Shown here piece by piece: positions 42,701 through 48,666 of a DNA stretch of 64,000 nt. The translations under genes and the position numbers were made by a program. The notes beneath the pieces are model-generated. The model was not told where the DNA came from. It ran no database searches and was given only the letters and a program-made list of their open reading frames with translations. Source of the stretch: Lunularia cruciata (taxonomy: Eukaryota; Streptophyta; Marchantiopsida; Lunulariales; Lunulariaceae); assembly GCA_948567375.1 (NCBI GenBank), contig CAOYZS010000043.1, positions 59,348-123,347 of the forward strand. The letters run 5' to 3'. Numbering within the stretch: the stretch's first letter is position 1; every line of letters begins with the position of its first letter.

Positions 42701-45700
42701 CGCCCTTCGTCAGCGCGGAATAGAAACCGGGCGACAGCTTGTAGAGATCCTTATCGGGACTATTCCGGTATGAAGGATTATCCTCATCTCCGAAGAACGG
42801 AATATCAACGCTGCGTGGATCTTGCTCTGCCGCATCCATCCATTCCTGTACTTCTCTACCGTCTTGCTGAGAGAAGAACTCCCGCCCCGATCGAGCGTCC
42901 TGATCGAGAGCATCATACAGGTCGGCGAGGGTTGAGCCCTCGCTCAGATACCCGGCCTGCTCGACCATTTCTCGCACCCTGTCAGGATTTTTCCCGTTTG
43001 GTCGAACAAGCGCACCGGCTCCCGATACAAAGCCGGCCCTGGGGTTTGCAAGGCCTAGCGCTTTCAGTTCGCCTTTCTGCTCCTTGATGCCGCCATTTCT
43101 AGCGATGAACTCGATCAGGCTCGCTGGTTTTTTGACCTTCGTCTCTTTCGGCTTTGCTGGATTTCGGCCTTTCGCCATATTCCTTGCGCGCTCGATATTC
43201 CTCATATGAGACGGGTCGTGCAGACCGTCTCGCGATGCGAACTCCGGCAGGAGGCCGATCTTCTGCGGCGCATAGACCGTGTCCGATCCGGACGCCGTCT
43301 TGTTCTTCTCTGAGAACGGGCCGTAGTTCACCCACGAGTTCTGCCCGCGCGTCTCCGTCGTCATTGCCCGGCGCGCCAGCGGCGAATACATGGAGGCGTG
43401 AACCCGCCATGCCATTTCCTCGCCACGCGCGCGCATGCCGTTGCCCTCGACCGCATGGCCGAAATAGTCATGAACGGCGCGGAACACGTCGTTCGCCAGC
43501 ATCTTCCGGCCCTTGATGTCCTTGTAGTCCGTCTCGGCGAGCAGGGGGTTGTCAGAGACATCCAGTTCGCTCGATCCGAAACCGTCATCGGTCGGGAAGA
43601 CCCACATATGATTGTTGTTGCGGATGTCCTCGATCGCGAGGCGCGGGCTTTCGGCGTAGGGGTCGGCCATGCCCTTCGGGATCATCTCGACCTTGAAGCC
43701 GCTGTCGAGCATCGCCTGGAACTGGTCGAGCGTTTCCTCGATCATGGCCTTGTAGGCGGCCTTGACCTCCGGGTCGTTCGGATCGTGCTTCATCTCCTCG
43801 AAGGCGTTGGCAATACGGCCGGCGCGCTCCTCATCGACCTTCACGTATTCGCGGATGGTGGTCGCCGGGCGGATCTTGGCGCTCTTGGCGTAGGCCGCCT
43901 TGGTGTCGCGGGCGCGCTTGACCGGGCCGACCTTGATGCGCTTGCCGTCCTTGCCGAGAGGGACGGATTTCTCCAGGCCCTTCGCGCGCGGCGTGGTCGG
44001 ATCGTCCTTCAGGCCGTCGTCGAACTGGCGCTCGACCTTAGCTTCATCGAAAACAACCGCTGCCGGGCCGCCGTCACCCTTCAGGCCGACGCGCGTCGTG
44101 TAGCCGGCGTAGCCTGCATCGCGGATCGCCTTCTCATAAGCCGCGACGCCCTTGTCGGTGTGGAGGTTGTCGGGATCGGTCTCGAAGTCATAGAGATCCG
44201 CCGGGTCGATCGAGGTGATGTGACCGGCCCCGCCTGCGACGTCCTTGCGGTAGCCGCCTTCCTTGCCGACGCCGATGCCGAAATAGCTGCGAGGCACGAA
44301 ATCAGGGGAGGACGCCCTCGCCTTTTCCGCGCCGCGTGTGCGCCAGCCGTCTTGTGGGGTGATCTTGTCGCGGAAGTCGTCGCTGTAGTGCGTCAGCTCT
44401 AGGCTTTGGCCGCCGTCTTTTTCTTCGACAAACGGTCGTACATAGCTTGCGTCCCGTCCTCGATTGCGTTCGCGGGCGACGTCGGCTTGGGCGCTGGTGT
44501 TTTTGACGCCTCGTTCAGTTCTGCCGTTCGCTTGCTGACGAACTTTGCTCGTTCCGGCAGGCTGAAGATCTTCCGACCTTCCCAATTCGCTTGCTCTTGC
44601 GGGGTCAGATTTTCGCTGGACTGGCGTGACATCTACTCTATCCTTTTCGGTGATTGTCTCGTCTTCTGTGTAAGCGCTCTTTCCAGAGACCAGCCCTTCT
44701 TCAGGCGAATACTTAGTGTCGAGCGCTTTACCCCCGACCTTTTCGCCCATCCGTTTAAGGAGTCCGTTACCCCCTTTAATGTCAGGGTCATTGCTGGAAT
44801 TCTTCGAGGTAGTTCCTCTTTTGATAGGGCCAACTCCACCGTCAGCCCTCTCCTGAGTCTCTTGTATAACCTGCTCACCGAAACCCCGGCTTCCTTCGCT
44901 GCCTCTACGGCTGTCTTGCCGTTCACGTTCTTCACGAAGCCCGGTCGATTGCGTGATTGCTCCGCCCTCGTCGCCCACTTCACGTTGCCCGGCTCGTATC
45001 CCTTGCTGTTCTCGATCCGCTCCACTGAGTGCAGCGGTGTCGGCTTCGGACCTATCTCCGCGTAAAACTCTGGGAAGCTTTTTATCCATTCCGAGCAAAC
45101 GGACACCCCCCGCCCCCCGTAGCGCGGATCTCTCTTGTTGTTGCAGCGGGCTTTCATTGCCTGCCACGCCTTGTATTCCTGGGACTCGCTCATTCCGTGA
45201 GTCTTGACCATTGAAGCTACCCTGAGAATAAATTTCCCCTGAATCGATAGGACGACCGTATTCGGTTTGGGATGATATGGGTTTCGTGGTGCTGCCGCTA
45301 TCAATCCATTTTTTCAGTTGGACCTTGTCCATCTGAACTATCCCACCAATCCGGTCAAGGCCACGACCGTCCGAAAAAGACTGACGGTAAATCTCCGCCG
45401 CTTCCTGCGGGCTAGACGTTCCCATAATGACCTTGTGTTCATCAGGCTTTCCGGTCGCGGCGTCGACCTGATCGATGACGAAGATCGCGTCCGACTTCGG
45501 GTCTGGACCGATCGTGACATCGACGTTCTCGCCGTCCATCCCCTTCGAGCGCTTGATATAGCCGTAGTGGCCCGGCATCGTGACAGACCATTCGTTGCCG
45601 TCGGCATCCTTGCCTTTGCGCTCCGATCCCTTCGGGTTCTCGATCGTGACATCGAAGCCGTCGATCTTGACGTGAGCCTTCGTGTAGTTGCCGGCCTCCT

Positions 45701-47585
45701 TCTGCGCTTCGGTTGGCTCGACGACGTCGGCCGCCGCCGCATCGATATCCTCCGGCGCGCTGATCATAACAGGCTGCTTCGGCGTCGATATCCGTTCGGC
45801 GCTCTTCTTGACGAGATCGCTCATCCCGTCGTCGATCACCTCGTAGTTTTCGGTCGAGCCTTCGAGCGGACGGTTGCCTTCGAGCTGCCTCGTCGACGAG
45901 ATCTGATCCTGCGCGCCAGGAATGCCACGGTTCGATGTACCTTCGATGATCTGGCCTTCGAGTGCGCCGGCAATGGGTGCGGCCGGGCTGACGGCGTTCT
46001 CTTTCGGGATGACCTCGCCTTCAAGGTCGCCGACGCCGGTTTCCGCTGGACGAGAAATCTCGTTCCCGCCTGGGTCTAGTCCAGGGATGGGTGCTTCTGC
46101 CGGTCCAGCAGCGGGTTCAGCCGGCGGCGGGGTGGACGAGTTTTCCCCGGCCGTCTGCTTTGCTCGTCCATCACTGATCGCTGATCCGATCTCGACGCCG
46201 CCGCGAACACCGCCGCCGACGATGCCGCCGATCAGCGCCGCCTCGCCGACGCCCTCCATCAGGTCGCGGTTCTCGTCATAGGTCAGGCGGCCGGCTTCAT
46301 TCAACAGGAGCTGCGATGCGCCTTCCTGCGCGCCTTCCTCAACACCCTGGCCGATGATGCGTCCAGCCGCTTCGGCGAGCTTGCTGCGGCCGGCAGGAGA
46401 GAGTTTGGCGGCGATACCGGCCACCTTCGCCATGGTCTGCGGCGCGGCCTTCTCCAGAGCGGAGATCGTGCCGCCCACCATACCGCCGCCGATGCCAAGG
46501 AGCTTGCCAACGGGAAGGGCTTCGAGCGATCCGATCGCGGTGCCGGCCAGACCGTAATTGCGGATATCGTCTTCGGATGCGTTATCGCCGACAGCCTCCT
46601 GAACCGCGCTGCCGCCTCCGGCCGCCATGCCGACGCCGATGCCTAGCGCCGGGTTGAGGAGAGATCCTGCGATGACGGGCGCGAGAGAACCTGCGCCTTC
46701 ACCGATCTTCGACGTCCAGCTATCCTTGTATCCAGGCTCGACAGGAAGCGCGCGCTCGATGCCGGACTTCATGTCTTCGGCGAGCAGGTATCCGTCGGTG
46801 TTCTTCGTCTCCAGCGGCAGCGCCAGCATGTCGGCGCGGAATTCCTTCAGGATGCCCTGCGGATCTTCGCCGGCATTGATGCGGCCGACGGCCAGGGAAA
46901 GCTTGTGGCGGATCGGCGGCGGCGCATTATCGATCAGTCCGGAGGCTTCCTGAATGAATTCGAACTCGTCCATGCCGGCGAGCTTCTTTTCGGCGAGCTG
47001 GCTGAGCGTCATCTCAGCCTCGTCGAGATAGGAGACGGCGTCCCGGTTTCCGTCTGCCTGAAGCGTACCGTAGAGCGCCGGCATGGAGGCGACCATGTTC
47101 GCCGCGCCGCGCGGGACGGCCTTCATGAATTCGCGGGTCTGGCTGAAATCGAGCAGCGGGTCGGCGACAAACTGGCTCGTGTCCTGAACGGGATTGTCCG
47201 TGCTGAAACCCTGATCAGACAGGACGGGCTGGCCCATCATATCCGCCGGCTCCGGCATCATGATGGCTTCAGGCTCGCGGCTGGCCGTGGGGGCTGGATC
47301 GAAGACGCCCTGCTTATGTGACGTGGCGTAGCGGCGCAGGAAGTCCTCGTCGGTTTCCGTCGCCTGCCGCTCTGCGCCGATTTGCTGGCGGCGATCTGCG
47401 ATCTGCTTCAGCTTGGCGTCTTTAAGCTGAGGAGGGGTGGTGTAGTCGACCAAGGCTTCCATGTCGTCGAGGCCGGCCAGTTCGGATTGGGCCTTGGCCT
47501 TCTGCTGTTCGACCATCGCATCGTAGTCCGTAAGGCCTGCGCCCTTCGGTGTGACCAGTCCCTCGATCAGCTTGTAGTCGTCCAT
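36777..47585 (-). CDS. Giant polyvalent virion protein (3602 aa)
   Basis: A DarB/LPD-type polyvalent protein, probably packaged and ejected ahead of the DNA. In order: helical N-terminus; Gly/Ala-rich membrane-like segments (about 295-325 and 447-465); an inorganic-pyrophosphatase-like polyvalent domain (about 632-761, WSVTMPGHYGYIKRSKG); a low-complexity linker (about 761-1061) that contains a nested HNH gene; a conserved domain with NDVFRAVHDYFGHA (about 1362-1376); an acidic region; VEEVQSDLG (about 1900); a zinc metalloprotease motif HEMLH at 2460-2464; long coils; and an LPD38-type domain (about 2995-3355, WNPAFGPTNYVRD). Family knowledge suggests anti-defence and internalisation roles; individual activities are inferred. 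GAGGACACC precedes the ATG. Confidence 0.8.
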   Translation of the reverse strand: MDDYKLIEGLVTPKGAGLTDYDAMVEQQKAKAQSELAGLDDMEALVDYTTPPQLKDAKLKQIADRRQQIGAERQATETDEDFLRRYATSHKQGVFDPAPTASREPEAIMMPEPADMMGQPVLSDQGFSTDNPVQDTSQFVADPLLDFSQTREFMKAVPRGAANMVASMPALYGTLQADGNRDAVSYLDEAEMTLSQLAEKKLAGMDEFEFIQEASGLIDNAPPPIRHKLSLAVGRINAGEDPQGILKEFRADMLALPLETKNTDGYLLAEDMKSGIERALPVEPGYKDSWTSKIGEGAGSLAPVIAGSLLNPALGIGVGMAAGGGSAVQEAVGDNASEDDIRNYGLAGTAIGSLEALPVGKLLGIGGGMVGGTISALEKAAPQTMAKVAGIAAKLSPAGRSKLAEAAGRIIGQGVEEGAQEGASQLLLNEAGRLTYDENRDLMEGVGEAALIGGIVGGGVRGGVEIGSAISDGRAKQTAGENSSTPPPAEPAAGPAEAPIPGLDPGGNEISRPAETGVGDLEGEVIPKENAVSPAAPIAGALEGQIIEGTSNRGIPGAQDQISSTRQLEGNRPLEGSTENYEVIDDGMSDLVKKSAERISTPKQPVMISAPEDIDAAAADVVEPTEAQKEAGNYTKAHVKIDGFDVTIENPKGSERKGKDADGNEWSVTMPGHYGYIKRSKGMDGENVDVTIGPDPKSDAIFVIDQVDAATGKPDEHKVIMGTSSPQEAAEIYRQSFSDGRGLDRIGGIVQMDKVQLKKWIDSGSTTKPISSQTEYGRPIDSGEIYSQGSFNGQDSRNERVPGIQGVAGNESPLQQQERSALRGAGGVRLLGMDKKLPRVLRGDRSEADTAALSGADREQQGIRAGQREVGDEGGAITQSTGLREERERQDSRRGSEGSRGFGEQVIQETQERADGGVGPIKRGTTSKNSSNDPDIKGGNGLLKRMGEKVGGKALDTKYSPEEGLVSGKSAYTEDETITEKDRVDVTPVQRKSDPARASELGRSEDLQPAGTSKVRQQANGRTERGVKNTSAQADVARERNRGRDASYVRPFVEEKDGGQSLELTHYSDDFRDKITPQDGWRTRGAEKARASSPDFVPRSYFGIGVGKEGGYRKDVAGGAGHITSIDPADLYDFETDPDNLHTDKGVAAYEKAIRDAGYAGYTTRVGLKGDGGPAAVVFDEAKVERQFDDGLKDDPTTPRAKGLEKSVPLGKDGKRIKVGPVKRARDTKAAYAKSAKIRPATTIREYVKVDEERAGRIANAFEEMKHDPNDPEVKAAYKAMIEETLDQFQAMLDSGFKVEMIPKGMADPYAESPRLAIEDIRNNNHMWVFPTDDGFGSSELDVSDNPLLAETDYKDIKGRKMLANDVFRAVHDYFGHAVEGNGMRARGEEMAWRVHASMYSPLARRAMTTETRGQNSWVNYGPFSEKNKTASGSDTVYAPQKIGLLPEFASRDGLHDPSHMRNIERARNMAKGRNPAKPKETKVKKPASLIEFIARNGGIKEQKGELKALGLANPRAGFVSGAGALVRPNGKNPDRVREMVEQAGYLSEGSTLADLYDALDQDARSGREFFSQQDGREVQEWMDAAEQDPRSVDIPFFGDEDNPSYRNSPDKDLYKLSPGFYSALTKGVEVAKQKQAPAKDWKSIISAMPGVRKAEVEWIGVNEWLDEQDGQVTRDDLVNFIKANEIEIHENILTRNSNFNGDDRFEIEIDDLEEADPDEDYIDQLAEDYMDQAREDMQDRQDEDGDVDEDEIRERARQIALEGYEPEQIGSITVTYADGTSEGFQYSYDDHGYNWEGQEFRSQSSMRDAIQDHADEVANDKGLELAYIDYGTQFESYVENGGTNYREILLTIPGLDEKGTNAGKGRSEYESSHFEKTPNVIVHARTTDRGVRGDTLFVEEVQSDLGSDIRKGGMPPTQEDFDRYEALDVARKDAEEAKISAGKALRDKFSEGFPEKPNGEMESADFVAIDFYRNLADHYLDMERMNGKFDQFPYTMRPVDFNEIQPFMKWMRENASKEIDAFRVADKGYSDAILRQSEMNDPHHYEPNSLPNFPFEGESYYHLAMKRMLRMAVDEGKAAIAWTPAYMQARRWSQAVQNMVSKIEWFETYDTGREVTLRGVNGIDVIKVDQNGVMQSAKGGKISTSDVEGKKLSDLLSKSVSDQVMGSREGSLSDQQIVIGGDGYKIAYDRNIKSFMEKFAKKYGSSVEIDNLLINASSADAKGKIDAYINDQKTTYKDVMDSIKAAFPMKVEAFDAVIEPMMDGATKRAESNLNDSEKRLRELRTAFADIVDMRGEISEFDKGTIEHEEEAVAVNREIYEEMINKRGEAYNRTRKQAIYRTMRTIMTEPELQSAFAGKVSYDGDPVFKVKITPQMRDAILQGQPFSIGGKDYQITPEAQNKIDDLLAVMAKVAPRLKVKVTASIDGNEEAWGKYSRDSGAITIAAFAIDSGAGKRVFGHEMLHAFVDHGLLTKEEIQILQNYSEKNGLLEKYGLYEKYVEAYGSRGLDPIDFQRMLNEEGLAELVGDMIGRSDVRIPGELAGIIGRLKRLLERIANAVRGLGFKNASDILKDITSGEVGARQKVEGFSPKDGVLFHLGENKVASIKRTTADDLGDFLTTDSGIIRKARAYQRHLQDKFLSVKLMQRALADQIVDNENAYLAEELSAARIPELTQEMNDQMQGVLEDLHEGNVSRDLFERFLRMRHAEERNKHIATVNTKFKDGGSGTKTAVARRWLRMVRSIMPADQYQAMVDAADKVYAINRKALKYRLDGGLIDQNYYNELVNQYRHYVPLKGHEFIEDLKPISSNRGYGARGSGLKQAMGRKSEAQNTLSYVVEDYRRAIYSAERNQVNIALFDFIKNNAKLKEGAVAGTTDPADFVKNDIIELDPVRYKRILVKKRGLYQGRKIWVPADFVGDDTKIASYLAGLEGNASERLRVDPTPANNDLPVMIDGKRHIMRVKNETLLADLLDMHAGMELQGPLMKGMSKVMSGFTRMLTMWNPAFGPTNYVRDVLGVGLTAGSEIGAKAAGKIMLDSMKMTRVILTDVRGKRSTNPDIAALQDLYKDMKLHGGSSGFSHVVRDAETIQRELQTEADWMAGNRSTTSMLRHGLVSIDRFMEKFNRIFEDATRMAAYKNRLDAGQTDKQALSYAKNITVNFNKRGNQKVFSVLYAFANANFQGNYRMLRAIINGKNGRKVLGGLFAGGFLYGLANILMGYDDDEPEKINSWYEKNQYDKAFFIMLGPIKLPKPHGWLMPFDMGTRAAELMMAAIDPEHCNPGRRSMGDLTAQALGETMKAATSFVPIGSQDAPILRPVPTMAAPIVSAALNISPFGGTIYPEGFDRTEPNWKKFYAETPEIYHTTARWMNSLTGGNEFESGLVDMSPEVYEFMMNSYLGGAGGEIRKTASLAMTGVNSAMGIETRPIRTEDIPIVRRFLASQRTNSLTDYYYQFSDRMQTVKSAMASAKEGSESAREYLKEHRMELGMMKQWEATKKQRTAVRKKLESLEDERLGGGAVGLRRDTLTNKRALMERRFARNFQINDQIADLKKEGETPAIRQAIAKLERDRSVMMENVAKLLADQETIMQANKGQVSRTGKLFAK
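44399..44632 (-). CDS. Small ORF following the nested HNH gene (77 aa)
   Basis: Same frame as the nested HNH gene, starting immediately after its TAG, with AAGGA eight bases before the ATG. Product MSRQSSENLTPQEQANWEGR ... SKKKTAAKA is Lys/Ala/Pro-rich and helical. By eye its codons end in G or C more often than those of the overlapping giant frame, favouring real coding. It stops exactly where the giant protein resumes a recognisable domain (LELTHYS). It could be a passenger gene brought with the HNH, or the remains of a linker. Confidence 0.45.
   Translation of the reverse strand: MSRQSSENLTPQEQANWEGRKIFSLPERAKFVSKRTAELNEASKTPAPKPTSPANAIEDGTQAMYDRLSKKKTAAKA
44633..45211 (-). CDS. HNH endonuclease gene nested in the giant gene, alternate frame
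   Basis: 192 residues from MVKTHGMSESQEYKAWQAMK (ATG at 45211, AGGG eight bases upstream). It has the family signature YGGRGVSVCSEWIKSFPEFY ... VERIENSKGYEPGNVKWATRAEQSRN, then two or more C-terminal HTH/NUMOD-like repeats (AVEAAKEAGVSVSRLYKRLR; WAKRSGVKRSTLSIRLKKG). It is read in a different frame from the surrounding giant ORF, which stays open throughout. The TAG stop is followed at once by the ATG of the next ORF. Clearly homologous in layout to the HNH gene at 27776, so the protein is very likely real. Confidence 0.75.
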   Translation of the reverse strand: MVKTHGMSESQEYKAWQAMKARCNNKRDPRYGGRGVSVCSEWIKSFPEFYAEIGPKPTPLHSVERIENSKGYEPGNVKWATRAEQSRNRPGFVKNVNGKTAVEAAKEAGVSVSRLYKRLRRGLTVELALSKEELPRRIPAMTLTLKGVTDSLNGWAKRSGVKRSTLSIRLKKGWSLERALTQKTRQSPKRIE

Positions 47586-47643
47586 GGTGTCCTCGCGTCA
47601 GGTATTTGAGCCTGACGCTTTCTAACACAGGACGTTTTGCAGG

Positions 47644-48666
47644 TCAGCGAATTCCTGATTTGAGGGTCTGGTTCGTTGGCATCGGGATCTGAGGGCCGCC
47701 ACCACCCAGGCCGTTCATGCCATACGCGCCCTGAAGCTGCTCGACAACGGCGTCTGTCAGCTCTTCACCCGTCAGCGGAGCCATGTCCGTCTCGGCGCGC
47801 GCCTTGTTCAGGTTTGCCGCGATGTCCAGGTAGTCCTTCTGATAATCGCGGCTCAGCTTCGTCGCGGTCTCCTTCAGGAATTTCGCATCTGCACGACTGG
47901 CGGCTGCTGTAGCGGCCTCCTTCTCGTAGACGCGCTCCTCGTCGCGGACCTGCTTGGCGTAGTCCCGTTGCTCGCGCTTGTCCTGCTGACCGATGCTGCG
48001 CTCACGCTCGTTCTCCTCGCGCTGATAGGAGCGGTTCTCGTTGCGGACGCCGCCCTCGTAGGCGCGGTTGCTCTGCCGGACGCTTTCGTCGTAGCCGCGC
48101 TCGTCGACGGTGCGCGCGTGACGGATGTCCTCTTCCATCATGAGATCATGAAGCATCTGGTCGCGGGTGCGCGCCTTCTCGTCAAAGGCTTCCGATTTGT
48201 CGTCGAGATCCTGAAGGTGCATGTTTGCACCCTTGACGCCGCCGGCCAGACCTGCGCCGAAGCTGCCGTTCTTGGCGTTGGCAAATCCGCCGGCCGTGTC
48301 GGTGATGAATTTCCCCCAATCCTGCTTGCCCCATTTTGCCATGGGCTTGCGTTCCTGAGATCCGATCAGCGCGTTGTTTCGTTCGATCGCCGGGTTCACC
48401 AGAGAATCGATATCGTATTCCGGGCTTGTCACAGGAGGAACGCCGCCGCCGAACATCTGCGGCTTAGGTTCCGCGCTCTGCGGCGTCTGGTTCATCTGAC
48501 GGCGCTCCAGGCGCTGCTGCGCTTTCTGCACCCTGATCTCTTCGGCCTTGCGGATCTCTGCCGCCCGGCGATCCGAATCGGAGAGCGCTGTTTCAGGCCC
48601 GATCGGCGCGACTTGCGGAGCCATGAGGTCGGTGAGGATCTGGTTGTTGTTCTGCATCACATTCAT
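47644..48666 (-). CDS. Internal virion-type coiled-coil protein (340 aa)
   Basis: ATG overlaps the previous stop (TGATG). Gln-rich start, a Gly-rich central loop (GFANAKNGSFGAGLAGG), then very charged coiled coil (about 165-290, ENRSYQREENERERSIGQQ). Flanked by the lysin-like and giant proteins, it fits a podovirus ejection/core protein; no enzyme motif. Confidence 0.55.
   Translation of the reverse strand: MNVMQNNNQILTDLMAPQVAPIGPETALSDSDRRAAEIRKAEEIRVQKAQQRLERRQMNQTPQSAEPKPQMFGGGVPPVTSPEYDIDSLVNPAIERNNALIGSQERKPMAKWGKQDWGKFITDTAGGFANAKNGSFGAGLAGGVKGANMHLQDLDDKSEAFDEKARTRDQMLHDLMMEEDIRHARTVDERGYDESVRQSNRAYEGGVRNENRSYQREENERERSIGQQDKREQRDYAKQVRDEERVYEKEAATAAASRADAKFLKETATKLSRDYQKDYLDIAANLNKARAETDMAPLTGEELTDAVVEQLQGAYGMNGLGGGGPQIPMPTNQTLKSGIR

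Noticed and set aside
38646-43410. Several long plus-strand frames under the giant gene
   Set aside because: Composition and lack of SDs mark them as complements of the giant frame. Unlike the HNH frame, none shows a known domain.
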